64,000 nt of DNA from an uncultured Lachnospiraceae bacterium (lineage in GTDB: Bacteria > Bacillota > Clostridia > Lachnospirales > Lachnospiraceae), in NCBI GenBank assembly GCA_900549665.1, contig URPH01000014.1:3732-67731 (forward strand), read 5' to 3'. The notes beneath the pieces were generated by a model. It was not told where the DNA came from. It did no database searches and was given only the letters and a program-made list of their open reading frames with translations. Of the stretch, positions 1 through 8,283 are shown one piece after another. The position numbers and the translations under genes were made by a program. Every line of letters starts with the position of its first letter. Within the stretch, counting starts at the first letter, position 1.

Positions 1-317
1 AGCTTCCATCTGGGAATCTCCTTACCGTTGTAAATAAACTGTGTCCTTTTTTTCTGATCATTCCCCATTTCATTGGCATAACCTTCCGAATACTCTTCCT
101 CCCATTCGGTATCTGCATTCCTCTGAGCAGTCACAATCGACTTGGCAAGCAGTCTTGGATCTCCCAGTGATGCTATGACCTCTTCTTCTCCCCTGCCCTT
201 TCGGATCTCCGTATCGATATAATCCTGATAATACCGTGTCAGATCCTGCAGCTTGTATGTCGAAACCTTTCCTGTCAGATATTTTTGTAATTCCGTGATA
301 AACTCATATTTATTCAT
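1..317 (-). CDS. HAAS-domain (DUF1700-like) protein, N-terminal part only
   Basis: The gene begins at the ATG at 317 and runs off the left edge, so only about 105 residues are visible. They start MNKYEFITELQKYLTGKVS and contain RYYQDYIDTEIRKGRGEEE followed by VIASLGDPRLLAKSIV. This is the pattern of the HAAS/DUF1700 domain, a short helical module that usually sits ahead of membrane segments in proteins paired with PadR regulators. A GGGAG ribosome site lies about 7 bases before the ATG. The visible part holds no membrane segment and no PadR gene precedes it here. The family call rests on pattern recognition; the function is unknown. Confidence 0.65.
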   Translation of the reverse strand, partial: MNKYEFITELQKYLTGKVSTYKLQDLTRYYQDYIDTEIRKGRGEEEVIASLGDPRLLAKSIVTAQRNADTEWEEEYSEGYANEMGNDQKKRTQFIYNGKEIPRWK

Positions 318-369
318 AACAATGCTCCCTGTATCCTTACATTTCCCATATTACGTCTCTTTTATCCGC

Positions 370-379
370 GAAACGTTTC
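370..379. promoter_or_regulatory. 10-bp perfect palindrome, possible operator
   Basis: GAAACGTTTC is a perfect palindrome in the divergent gap between the HAAS gene and the recombinase gene. It resembles the core of LacI/CcpA-type operators (cre sites), but the outer positions fit only loosely. Regulation of either gene is inference. Confidence 0.25.
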
Positions 380-470
380 ATACAGCCACCCTCATTGTGT
401 ATTCCTATTCTACTATGTTTTAGACAGTAAAAAAACAATTCGACATTTATTTTAAGAAAATTTTATAATT

Positions 471-489
471 GTAAGCAACCTGTAGGCAC
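471..489. repeat. Left copy of imperfect 19-bp direct repeat flanking the recombinase gene
   Basis: GTAAGCAACCTGTAGGCAC here resembles GTAGGCAACCTCATAGCAC at 1595-1613 (14 of 19 positions, with GCAACCT shared exactly). The pair brackets the recombinase gene and could be att-like sites. The match is weak. Confidence 0.25.
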
Positions 490-536
490 GTACATCCTGT
501 ATCGTGTCTAAATTTCATCAATAAGGAGAAGCTTTT

Positions 537-1589
537 ATGAAACTACCCAACGGATATGGATCTATTTACAGACTTTCAGGCAACCGCCGATTGCCATGGA
601 CAATCCGGATAACCTTGTCCTGCAATAAAGATTCAAGCGGGAAAAGAAAATGGAAATACCAGTACCTGGGATATTATGCCACACCGGAAGAAGCGCTTAC
701 CCACCTCGTACATCTCCATGATTCTGTAAATGAAACTGTGCTACACTATCAGCCTACATTTGAGCAGGTCTTTCATGAATGGTCGTATCGGACCTATCCA
801 ATGATATCCCAGTCCAATATACGAGGCTACAATGCAGCTTATAAATTATGCGAAGAATTGTATGGTATGCCCTTCAATTCCATCACACGAAACAAACTTC
901 AATCTCTGATCGATACCTGTGGCAAAAACTACCCTATGCTCAAAAAGTTGAAAATTCTTTTTTCTTCATTATATAAATATGCAATACAAAACGACATCTG
1001 CATCCATGATTATTCCCGCCATCTAAACATCAGGCAATATCAGACTCGCAATCCCAATGAACTGCACCGAAGTCCCTTTACTCCCGAAGAGTTGTCGTTA
1101 TTATGGTCACACTCTGCCGACCATGAATGTCAGATCATATTGATGCTCATCTATACCGGCTGCCGGATCAGTGAACTGCTACAGTTAGAAAAGAAACATA
1201 TCCACTTAGACAAAAAATATTTTCTCATAGAAAAATCCAAGACCCGCTCAGGAAGGCGAATCGTTCCGATCGCAGAAAAGATATATCCGTTTTTTTATTC
1301 CTTCTATATAAATTCACCCGGTATATATTTCATTTCTGATAAAGGCCATGATTTTTATACCTACCAGCACTACTACAATTATCATTGGAAACAATATCTA
1401 AGCACACTCCGGCTTGACCATCATATGCCACATGAAACAAGGCACACCTGTGTTACCCTGCTCACTTTGTCCCACGTCGATGACAAACTGATTAAAAAAA
1501 TCATTGGTCATGCCGGTACTTCCATTACCGAAAAAGTATATACACATTTTGATCTGGAACAGTTAGCCACTGCTATCAATCTCATCTGA
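537..1589 (+). CDS. Tyrosine recombinase / integrase with AP2-like arm-binding domain
   Basis: Site-specific DNA recombinase of 350 residues. The N-terminus (MKLPNGYGSIYRLSGNRR, then a basic patch and YLGYYATPEEAL) matches the arm-site-binding domain of integrases carried by Firmicute mobile elements. Residues about 70-165 form the SAM-like core-binding domain. The catalytic set is complete: R210 (GCRISELL), K235, H299 and R302 (HETRH), H325 (GHAG) and nucleophile Y335 (VYTH). An AAGGAG ribosome site precedes the ATG. No excisionase, relaxase or phage gene is nearby, so it stands alone. It ends 112 bp before a palindrome that marks the edge of an inverted repeat flanking the next 9 kb, so it may act as an invertase. 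It could equally be the relic of an integrative element. Confidence 0.9.
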   Translation: MKLPNGYGSIYRLSGNRRLPWTIRITLSCNKDSSGKRKWKYQYLGYYATPEEALTHLVHLHDSVNETVLHYQPTFEQVFHEWSYRTYPMISQSNIRGYNAAYKLCEELYGMPFNSITRNKLQSLIDTCGKNYPMLKKLKILFSSLYKYAIQNDICIHDYSRHLNIRQYQTRNPNELHRSPFTPEELSLLWSHSADHECQIILMLIYTGCRISELLQLEKKHIHLDKKYFLIEKSKTRSGRRIVPIAEKIYPFFYSFYINSPGIYFISDKGHDFYTYQHYYNYHWKQYLSTLRLDHHMPHETRHTCVTLLTLSHVDDKLIKKIIGHAGTSITEKVYTHFDLEQLATAINLI

Positions 1590-1594
1590 TCCGT

Positions 1595-1613
1595 GTAGGC
1601 AACCTCATAGCAC
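1595..1613. repeat. Right copy of imperfect 19-bp direct repeat flanking the recombinase gene
   Basis: Partner of 471-489, starting 5 bases after the recombinase stop codon. It shares the GCAACCT core. A recombination role is inference only. Confidence 0.25.
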
Positions 1614-1700
1614 AAACAATATTTTTATGATTCTTTATTCCTATCTGCCTTATTCAAATCCCAGCAAATCTCCATATCATTTTCTCCATGATTTATAAAA

Positions 1701-1719
1701 AGTTATCTTACAGATAACT
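1701..1719. promoter_or_regulatory. Palindrome AGTTATCT-TAC-AGATAACT, operator or recombination site
   Basis: Two 8-base arms with a 3-base spacer, 68 bp before the binding-protein start codon. The same palindrome occurs at 10857-10875 before the second operon. It could be an operator shared by both transport operons or a crossover site. In the second copy it lies where a -10 box would be expected, which favours repression. Confidence 0.5.
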
Positions 1720-1888
1720 TCATATAAATGCACTACTTATTAACACACTTATTTCAAAACAATCTTTATAGGAGGAATGAAAAAGAATGAAAAAGAAATT
1801 ATTAAGTGTATTACTTTCAACAGCTATGGTTGCAGCTTTATTAGTTGGATGCGGCAGCTCATCAGAAGAAGCTGCTCCGGCTGAAACA
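1701..1888. repeat. Left arm of 188-bp near-perfect inverted repeat
   Basis: This segment matches the reverse complement of 10688-10875 with five mismatches that I count in 188 bp. It holds a palindrome (AGTTATCTTACAGATAACT, 1701-1719), the 5' leader, the GGAGG site at 1771-1775 and the first 34 codons of the binding-protein gene. Similarity stops abruptly at the palindrome. Inside the coding regions the paralogues are less alike than here (roughly 88% over one stretch compared by eye), so the arms look recently homogenised. Confidence 0.9.
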
Positions 1889-3223
1889 GAAACAACCGAA
1901 GAAACTACAGAGGAAGTATCTGAGGAAACAACTGAAACAGAAGTTGTTGAAGATTCCGGAGAAGTCACAGAAGCAGCTGTAATGGAAGCACCTTCAACAG
2001 ACGGATGGGATGATTCCATGAAAATCAACGTATATCTTTGGGATGCTGATGGTGAAGGCAAAGTTCAGACAGTCATCGACAACATGCCTGAATACGCTGA
2101 TTATATCAACATCGTCAACTTAAACGTAGGCGGTCAGACTGATGAATACATCAACGGCTTAAACAACGCCCTTGATGGAACAGATGCATATGCAGACGTT
2201 ATGTTATTTGATGAAGGTATTGCAAAACAGTGGACAGAATCAGATGACACTGCTGTATTATCTGATCTTGGCATCACATCTGATATGTATGCTAATGCAT
2301 ATTCTTACACAGTTGACTACGCTACATTCAATGGTGATTTAAAAGCATTAACATGGCAGGCAACACCCGGAGCCTTCATTTACAGAGCAGATATTGCAGA
2401 GGAAGTATTGGGAACCTCTGATCCCGCAGAAGTTCAGGAATATGTAAAAGACTGGGATTCTTTCTTTGACACAGCTGAAAAGATGAAAGAAGCCGGTTAT
2501 AAGATGGTTGCCGGAACCAATGAAATCAAATATCCTACTTTAAATCAGAGAACAGCTCCCTGGGTTACTGTTGCAGATGACGGAACAGAAACTTTAAATC
2601 TGGATGACACACTTGTCACATATGCTGAAAGAGCAAAACAGTTATATGACAATGATTACACCAACAAAGCTGACCAGTGGTCAAGTGAATGGTATGCAGC
2701 AATGGGCGACGGTGATGTATTCGGTTATTTCGGATGTACATGGTTCTTTGGAACTTTAGCCAAAAACTGCCCGGAAGACAGCGCTAACTTTGGTAACTGG
2801 AGAACAACCGTAGGTCCTGATACATACTATTGGGGCGGTACATATGTTTCAGTCGGTGCTGAAACCAAAAACCCGGAATTAGCTGCATACTTCGCATATG
2901 AGATGTGCTGTGATCCCGACGTTATGTACACACTTGCGGAAGAAACCGGCGACTTTGTAAACAACAAAGAAGCTGTACAGAAAGCAGTTGATAACGGAAT
3001 CGGTGCAAAGGAGATCTTAAATGGTCAGAATCCTTTCGAAACATTTGCTGAAGCTGCAAAGAAGATCAATACACAGTCTACATACATTGACGGCAAGATC
3101 TTAGGCTGGATTGATGAAGCATCCAAATCATACAATTCAGGTGAATATACATCAACAGATGATGTCATCAACTATGTAAAAGATCAGGTTAAAACAACCT
3201 ATGATTATATTACAGTAGAATAA
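1787..3223 (+). CDS. Sugar ABC transporter substrate-binding lipoprotein (copy 1)
   Basis: Extracellular binding protein of a CUT1-type sugar importer, 478 residues. The signal peptide ends in lipobox LVGC (Cys22), so the mature protein is lipid-anchored outside the membrane. A Glu/Thr-rich acidic linker (about residues 27-65) leads to the family-1 solute-binding fold; aromatic stretches such as WGGTYVSVGAE fit a sugar site. It is paralogous to the genes at 9359-10789 and, more distantly, 31309-32718. GGAGG at 1771 lies 11 bases before this ATG; an earlier ATG at 1777 is too close and out of frame. Two permease genes follow, with no ATPase. The substrate is not shown by the sequence; cello- or other beta-oligosaccharides are likely given the nearby GH94 and GH5 genes. 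Confidence 0.92.
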   Translation: MKKKLLSVLLSTAMVAALLVGCGSSSEEAAPAETETTEETTEEVSEETTETEVVEDSGEVTEAAVMEAPSTDGWDDSMKINVYLWDADGEGKVQTVIDNMPEYADYINIVNLNVGGQTDEYINGLNNALDGTDAYADVMLFDEGIAKQWTESDDTAVLSDLGITSDMYANAYSYTVDYATFNGDLKALTWQATPGAFIYRADIAEEVLGTSDPAEVQEYVKDWDSFFDTAEKMKEAGYKMVAGTNEIKYPTLNQRTAPWVTVADDGTETLNLDDTLVTYAERAKQLYDNDYTNKADQWSSEWYAAMGDGDVFGYFGCTWFFGTLAKNCPEDSANFGNWRTTVGPDTYYWGGTYVSVGAETKNPELAAYFAYEMCCDPDVMYTLAEETGDFVNNKEAVQKAVDNGIGAKEILNGQNPFETFAEAAKKINTQSTYIDGKILGWIDEASKSYNSGEYTSTDDVINYVKDQVKTTYDYITVE

Positions 3224-3248
3224 TTTGCATTTTTCATAAATGCAGTTG

Positions 3249-3284
3249 ATTATGCATCGGCATTCCACAATGTCGATGCATAAT
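3249..3284 (+). terminator. Intercistronic hairpin after binding-protein gene 1
   Basis: Arms ATTATGCATCG and CGATGCATAAT followed by TTTTC lie between the binding-protein and first permease genes. It probably acts as a leaky terminator or 3' mRNA stabiliser that keeps the binding protein above the permeases. Equivalent hairpins occur after both other binding-protein genes. Confidence 0.6.
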
Positions 3285-3326
3285 TTTCACTTAAATAAAT
3301 TTTAAATACTGATTGGGAGTGATTGT

Positions 3327-4274
3327 GTGAGAAAAAACAGAAAGAAAACTGTTGAATATGGAAAATATGGACTGATCTTTATCATCCCATTTTTTATAGC
3401 CTTTCTTATTTTCCAGTTTTATCCTTTAGTCTATACGATTTTCAAATCGTTTCTGTATGATTCCAAAGCCGGCAGGCATGCTGCAACGACGACAACCTTT
3501 GGCCTTGAAAATTATATAAATTACGTCTTTGGTTCTGCCGGCAATGGGGAGCTGTGGCAGGCATTAATTATAACCATTGTTTTATGGCTGTTAAATTTTA
3601 TTCCCCAGATCCTTTTATCCTTACTGCTTGCAGCCTGGTTTACAGACAGCCATTTTAAATTAAAAGGAACCGGTGCATATAAGGTCATTATGTATATGCC
3701 CAACATCATTACTGCTGCAACCATCGCAGTATTGTTTTACAACTTTTTCAACATCAATGGTATGATTACCAAAACATTGATCAACGCCGGAATCGTTTCA
3801 AAAGACGGCTTGATCGATAAGGGATGGTGGTCTCTGATCATTATCGCATTTATCCAGTTCTGGATGTGGTATGGAAATACCATGATCGTACTGATCGCCG
3901 GCATTATGGGTATTAACCCTTCATTATACGAAGCAGCTATGGTGGACGGAGCAACTTCCAGACAGCAGTTTTTTAAGATAACGCTTCCCTTGTTGCGCCC
4001 CATTCTGCAATACACCATGGTAACATCAGCTATCGGCGGATTACAGATGTTTGATATTCCCCAGTTATTTAACAAAGGAATCCCTTTGATTCAGGTTGGT
4101 AATTCTACTATTAAATCAACAACCACAGTTGTCATGCTGATCAAGCAGTATGCGTCACTTGGCAGCACCACTGAAAACCTGGGAAGAGCATCTGCATATT
4201 CCGTTGTGCTGTTCTTGGCAACATTATTAGTAAGCCTTGTTTTCTATAAGCTTACTTCTGAAAAAAATAAGTAG
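3327..4274 (+). CDS. Sugar ABC transporter permease, MalF/UgpA type (copy 1)
   Basis: Inner-membrane channel subunit of about 315 residues with six predicted membrane segments. The coupling loop that docks the ATPase (EAA motif) reads EAAMVDGATSRQQFFKITLP. The start is GTG at 3327, supported by GGGAG 7 bases upstream; the paralogous gene uses GTG at the matching place. It lies 103 bp after the binding-protein gene and 15 bp before the second permease. Family assignment is firm, the substrate is inferred. Confidence 0.92.
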   Translation: MRKNRKKTVEYGKYGLIFIIPFFIAFLIFQFYPLVYTIFKSFLYDSKAGRHAATTTTFGLENYINYVFGSAGNGELWQALIITIVLWLLNFIPQILLSLLLAAWFTDSHFKLKGTGAYKVIMYMPNIITAATIAVLFYNFFNINGMITKTLINAGIVSKDGLIDKGWWSLIIIAFIQFWMWYGNTMIVLIAGIMGINPSLYEAAMVDGATSRQQFFKITLPLLRPILQYTMVTSAIGGLQMFDIPQLFNKGIPLIQVGNSTIKSTTTVVMLIKQYASLGSTTENLGRASAYSVVLFLATLLVSLVFYKLTSEKNK

Positions 4275-4289
4275 AAAGGAGAAGAGATA

Positions 4290-5156
4290 ATGAAAAAAAC
4301 AGATCACACAGGTTTATCCGGGAAAAAGGTGTTTCGTACAATCGTATGTCTGTTTCTATGTTTCCTGGCATTATTTCCTTTTTATATTTTAATTATCAAT
4401 TCAACTTTGCGACATGCAGATATTGCATCAGGAATTAAACTGATCCCCGGAAAATATTTCTTCCAGAATTTCCAGAGTCTGTTCGATCCCGAAAAAAGAA
4501 TTGTCAGTACCTTCAACCTGTTTCAGGCATTCAGAAATTCCATTATTATCACGGTACCGACAACTATTTTGCAAATTTATTTTGGTTCATTAACAGCTTA
4601 TGCCTTAACGGTATATCGGTTCAAAGGAAGAGATTTCGCATGGGGCTTTATCTATGCCATCATGATGATCCCGACACAGGTTTCCATCGTTGGTCTGATC
4701 AAGGTATGCAAGATCACCAATTTATACGGAACCTATTGGCCTTTAATCCTTCCTGCCATTGCCGCACCTACTACTGTATACTTTATGAAGCAGTATATGG
4801 AAAGCGGATTGTCACTTGAGATAATTGAAGCAGCGCGTATTGATGGTGCCGGAGAATTTATGACATTCAATACCATTGCACTGCCTTTATTAAAACCCGC
4901 TATGGCAACGCAGGCAATCTTTGCTTTCGTAGCATCCTGGAACAATCTGTACAATCCTACCATGCTTCTTGGATCCCATACAGAACTGTCCACATTGCCC
5001 ATGTATGCCCAGGCAATCCGAAACAATGATAAAAGACAGGATTATGGTCAGGTTTATACCGCACTATTGTGTGCGATCATCCCGATCATTATTGCATATT
5101 TATTCCTGTCCAAATACATCGTAGCCGGTGTTGCACTCGGTGGTGTAAAAGAGTAA
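4290..5156 (+). CDS. Sugar ABC transporter permease, MalG/UgpE type (copy 1)
   Basis: Second channel subunit, 288 residues, six predicted membrane segments, EAA loop IEAARIDGAGEFMTFNTIAL. An AAAGGAG ribosome site precedes the ATG. Its central and C-terminal part is nearly identical in protein to the paralogue at 7405-8265 while many codons differ, so the duplication is not recent here. It is the last gene of the operon, before a strong terminator. Confidence 0.92.
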   Translation: MKKTDHTGLSGKKVFRTIVCLFLCFLALFPFYILIINSTLRHADIASGIKLIPGKYFFQNFQSLFDPEKRIVSTFNLFQAFRNSIIITVPTTILQIYFGSLTAYALTVYRFKGRDFAWGFIYAIMMIPTQVSIVGLIKVCKITNLYGTYWPLILPAIAAPTTVYFMKQYMESGLSLEIIEAARIDGAGEFMTFNTIALPLLKPAMATQAIFAFVASWNNLYNPTMLLGSHTELSTLPMYAQAIRNNDKRQDYGQVYTALLCAIIPIIIAYLFLSKYIVAGVALGGVKE

Positions 5157-5190
5157 ACGGCTAAATAAGCAGTCAAACAATATTACAATA

Positions 5191-5257
5191 AAAAAGCTCT
5201 CCGGCCTGTGATATGTATCTAAAATTCGGGATACATACCAATGCCGGAGAGCTTTTT
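5191..5257. terminator. Bidirectional terminator between convergent genes
   Basis: AAAAAGCTCTCCGGC pairs with GCCGGAGAGCTTTTT, with a smaller ATGTATC/GGATACAT stem inside. It has T-runs in both directions and serves the plus-strand ABC operon and the convergent DUF624 gene. A sister hairpin with the same GCTCTCCGG arm lies at 7336-7370. Confidence 0.9.
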
Positions 5258-5274
5258 ATTTGTAGCTCAATTTA

Positions 5275-6066
5275 TCATTCAGTTTCATTCTCTGCATTAG
5301 TTTCTTCATCATCCTCCTCATCATCCTCAGCCGGATTGACATAAGAGGTTGCTCTTTCATGAACATTTAAAAACTGTCGACGCTTTTCGTTTTTCTCTTC
5401 AATCTTTTTTTCTTCTTTTTCCTTGGTCTGTGTTGTTTTTTCCAACATCTGATGGATCACCTTTGAGCTCCAGTATGCCATCAGTCCAAACATAAACAAC
5501 AGCCAGATATACCAGGTACTCAGAATGATAACCGGATATCTCAGAGAAAGTATGGTCGGTGCAAACCAGATCAACGCAACCTTTAACCAGCTTCCAAGAT
5601 TGCTGATTGCCATTAAAAGTGAGTTTTTGAAGTAATTGCCAACAGAATTATCAAATTTGGCAATAAAAGGAAACAAGAACGGCACAACCAAAGCTAACAG
5701 TACAATCTCAACGACGCTTACAAAGGTATAAAAGCTTGCCAGACCGCCCTCTACCGTATTGATCAGCATATTGTCGCCCCATAAAACGATAAATGCGGCT
5801 ATCAGCAATAACCATGCGATCGTTGCTTTTTTGAAATTGGCCTTAAATGCATGTATAAAGGCTTTCCACAGATGCGGCTCCTCTTTATTGGCCAATTTTA
5901 AGCAGACAGAATACATCGCGGTCATAGATGCACCAATGGTCACAATCGGGATACTGAACAGCACAAAAATGATATTCAGGAAAAATACATTTCCAAATGC
6001 ATCCATAAAACGCATCAGGTGGTATTGTATGCTGCGCGGATGATCCTCAACATTAAAATCTTTCAT
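5275..6066 (-). CDS. DUF624 / YesL-family membrane protein with charged C-terminal tail
   Basis: 263 residues. The N-terminus (NVFFLNIIFVLFSIPIVTIG followed by ASMTAMYSVCLK) is the DUF624 signature. About five membrane segments are followed by a long Lys/Glu region and an acidic tail (AEDDEEDDEETNAENETE). DUF624 proteins are typically coded beside CUT1 sugar importers; their function is unknown, though a role in transporter assembly has been suggested by context. It lies between two facing ABC operons and is probably co-transcribed with the lipoprotein gene at 6110-7198. Compared with the second DUF624 gene at 33115, the tail is longer. Confidence 0.85.
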   Translation of the reverse strand: MKDFNVEDHPRSIQYHLMRFMDAFGNVFFLNIIFVLFSIPIVTIGASMTAMYSVCLKLANKEEPHLWKAFIHAFKANFKKATIAWLLLIAAFIVLWGDNMLINTVEGGLASFYTFVSVVEIVLLALVVPFLFPFIAKFDNSVGNYFKNSLLMAISNLGSWLKVALIWFAPTILSLRYPVIILSTWYIWLLFMFGLMAYWSSKVIHQMLEKTTQTKEKEEKKIEEKNEKRRQFLNVHERATSYVNPAEDDEEDDEETNAENETE

Positions 6067-6109
6067 TCTTATTTCATTCTCCTACCATATATTTATCATC
6101 GATTCTGTT

Positions 6110-7198
6110 TTAATAAAATCCTTTTTTCTGCATAGCTTTTCCAAGCTCAACAATATCCAGCTCATTGATAATATCCTGATTAGCTTCTACCTTATCAGCA
6201 CCGGCTGCCGTCAGCCAGTTAGACTGCATACTCGGAAATGAATTATCCGCTGTCTGATTAGCTGCAGACTGAATTGCATAATCCTTATATTCCTGATCAT
6301 TTTTCTTATCCATACGCACTACCATATAACCGGCATCTGTTGTCACAACATCGGAAATATCATTTTCAGATAAGGAAGCAACCACATTGTTTAATTCTTC
6401 GCTATAAGCTCCCTCATAATTTTTTTCTTCTCCGGAGCTTGCTGTGATACCATATTCTTCTACCAGATCTTCCAGCTTTTCTCCTGCCTTTGCTCGATTC
6501 ATAAGCTCTGTTGCCTTGGCAAGCTGGTCTTTCATCTCTGCATCTGTCAAAGAAACATAATTGCCATCATCATCCTTGACCGGATTGCCGTCTCCATCAT
6601 ACTGAATACTCGGGAACAACGCATAATAAAGAGAGTGGAAGTTTAAATCTCCATATTTTTCTGTATACTGCTCTGTATAGGTCTCACGCATATCTGTGAT
6701 TGCCTTGTCCTTTAAGGCAGATATATAAGCCTGTCTGTTGAACAGTTCCTTGATACAGTCATAGTCTACACCATACTCAGTCAAAAACTTCTCGCCAAAG
6801 TAATCGTACATAGAAGCCGCACTTGCCTCAGATGTAGCCAATGCCGAATCCGTCACCTCTACGCCATCTGTCATAGTCGCAAGCAGATACTGCACGATCT
6901 CTGATTTCATCTCCTGAATAATAGAATCCTGAATCTCGGTAACTCCCGATTCATCCAGTGATAAAGGCTCTGTTTTATTGGTATACAGATATTGGATCAC
7001 ATACAGATTGTATAATTGCTGCGTTGCATCAAAATCTTCGATCGTCATAACAACCTTATCCTTGGCTTCTTCAACCTTGGGATTGGCTGCTGCACTTTCT
7101 TTTCCACATCCTGTCAATGCTGCCATGATAAGCATCTGCATTGTGAGAATGATACCAAGCCTCTTAACCGATAATAAACTCTTTAATCTTTTTTTCAT
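6110..7198 (-). CDS. PrsA/SurA-like peptidyl-prolyl isomerase lipoprotein
   Basis: Secreted lipid-anchored protein of about 362 residues, probably a folding helper for exported proteins. The start chosen is the ATG at 7198 (MKKRLKSLL), preceded by GGAGG; a longer frame from 7258 has no ribosome site. The lipobox is LTGC. The N-terminal half is helical, like the SurA/PrsA chaperone arm. Around residues 220-320, EDLVEEYGI and SENDISDVVTTDAGYMVVRM match the parvulin fold. Its place between two lipoprotein-dependent importers suggests the binding proteins may be clients, which is inference. Parvulin activity should be treated as tentative because the domain is divergent. Confidence 0.65.
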   Translation of the reverse strand: MKKRLKSLLSVKRLGIILTMQMLIMAALTGCGKESAAANPKVEEAKDKVVMTIEDFDATQQLYNLYVIQYLYTNKTEPLSLDESGVTEIQDSIIQEMKSEIVQYLLATMTDGVEVTDSALATSEASAASMYDYFGEKFLTEYGVDYDCIKELFNRQAYISALKDKAITDMRETYTEQYTEKYGDLNFHSLYYALFPSIQYDGDGNPVKDDDGNYVSLTDAEMKDQLAKATELMNRAKAGEKLEDLVEEYGITASSGEEKNYEGAYSEELNNVVASLSENDISDVVTTDAGYMVVRMDKKNDQEYKDYAIQSAANQTADNSFPSMQSNWLTAAGADKVEANQDIINELDIVELGKAMQKKGFY

Positions 7199-7335
7199 GA
7201 TAATCCTCCCTGGATTTTCAAAAAATCCAAAACATGTACATGTTGTATTATAATACACCCCTCAATCAAATGCCAATAAAAAAAGCATAGTTAACAGTTT
7301 TTTCACAAACTATCCGCCATGCTCCCGACTGCATC

Positions 7336-7370
7336 AAAAAAGCTCTCCGGCATAATACCGAAGAGCTTTT
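7336..7370. terminator. Bidirectional terminator hairpin
   Basis: AAAAAGCTCTCCGG and a near-complementary CCGAAGAGCTTTT form a compact stem with A/T tails on both sides. It terminates the minus-strand ABC operon (copy 2) before the lipoprotein gene. The arm sequence is shared with the terminator at 5191-5257. Confidence 0.85.
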
Positions 7371-7404
7371 AAATTTCTTATAAATTCCAATAACCGGAAT
7401 ACAA

Positions 7405-8265
7405 TTACTCTTTTACACCACCGAGTGCAACACCGGCTACGATGTATTTTGATAATGCAAGATATGCAATGATCAAAGGAATAACTGTCAACAACAGACC
7501 TGCATAGATTTCACCGAAGTCACGCTTTTTATCGTTGGATTTTAAGCTTTCAATGAACATCGGCATGGTTGCCCTTGTATCGGTTCTGGTTGCAAGTAAG
7601 ATGGACGGAGTATACAGGTTGTTCCATGATGCAACGAATGCGAAGATTGCCTGTGTAGCCATAGCGGGCTTTAACAGAGGTAATGCAATAGTGTTGAATG
7701 TCATGAACTCGCCTGCGCCGTCGATACGTGCAGCTTCAATGATCTCGACAGAAAGACCGGACTGCATATACTGTTTCATGAAGTAAACAGTTGTAGGTGC
7801 AGCGATTGCAGGTAAAATCAGAGGCCAGAATGTACCATACATATTAGTGATGGAACAAACTTTGATCAAACCTACGATAGATACCTGTGTCGGGATCATC
7901 ATGATCGCATAGATAAATCCCCATGCAAAATCTCTTCCCTTGAACTGGTATACAGTCAGACCGTATGCTGTCAGGGATGCAAAGTATACCTGAAGAGCTG
8001 TGGTCGGTACTGTTACGATCAAACTGTTGCGCATTGCCTGCCATAAATTAACGGTAGATGTTGCGCTTGTCTTGATCATCAGATTTTTGTAGTTCTCAAA
8101 GAAGTGAGAACCGGGAAGCATATGAATACCCTGTTTGATAACATTGGACTCCAGTGTGGAGTTGATAATCAATACATAAAACGGGAATAAAGCCAGTAAT
8201 ACCAGAATAATACAAATGATATGTCTGAAAATGACTGTACCCGAAAGTTTCTGTTTCTTTTCCAT
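7405..8265 (-). CDS. Sugar ABC transporter permease, MalG/UgpE type (copy 2)
   Basis: 286 residues with six predicted membrane segments and EAA loop IEAARIDGAGEFMTFNTIAL, identical to copy 1. The final residues SKYIVAGVALGGVKE are also the same as copy 1. The section after the EAA loop (about residues 215-250) differs most and could reflect different partners or substrates. It is the third gene of the minus-strand operon. Confidence 0.92.
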   Translation of the reverse strand: MEKKQKLSGTVIFRHIICIILVLLALFPFYVLIINSTLESNVIKQGIHMLPGSHFFENYKNLMIKTSATSTVNLWQAMRNSLIVTVPTTALQVYFASLTAYGLTVYQFKGRDFAWGFIYAIMMIPTQVSIVGLIKVCSITNMYGTFWPLILPAIAAPTTVYFMKQYMQSGLSVEIIEAARIDGAGEFMTFNTIALPLLKPAMATQAIFAFVASWNNLYTPSILLATRTDTRATMPMFIESLKSNDKKRDFGEIYAGLLLTVIPLIIAYLALSKYIVAGVALGGVKE

Positions 8266-8283
8266 TTTATTCTACCTCCCGTC

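Noticed and set aside
320..366. 14-codon frame (MKRFADKRDVIWEM) before the HAAS gene as a leader peptide
   Set aside because: Weak ribosome site and no regulatory hairpin pattern; likely chance.
1777..1887. Short alternative frame starting at the first ATG after GGAGG, before binding-protein gene 1
   Set aside because: Only one base separates GGAGG from this ATG, the frame gives no known protein, and both paralogues keep the downstream start.
1720..2061. Minus-strand Ser-rich frame opposite binding-protein gene 1 (also its mirror at 10560-10868)
   Set aside because: It is the complement of the acidic linker codons and signal peptide; low-complexity shadow with no ribosome site.
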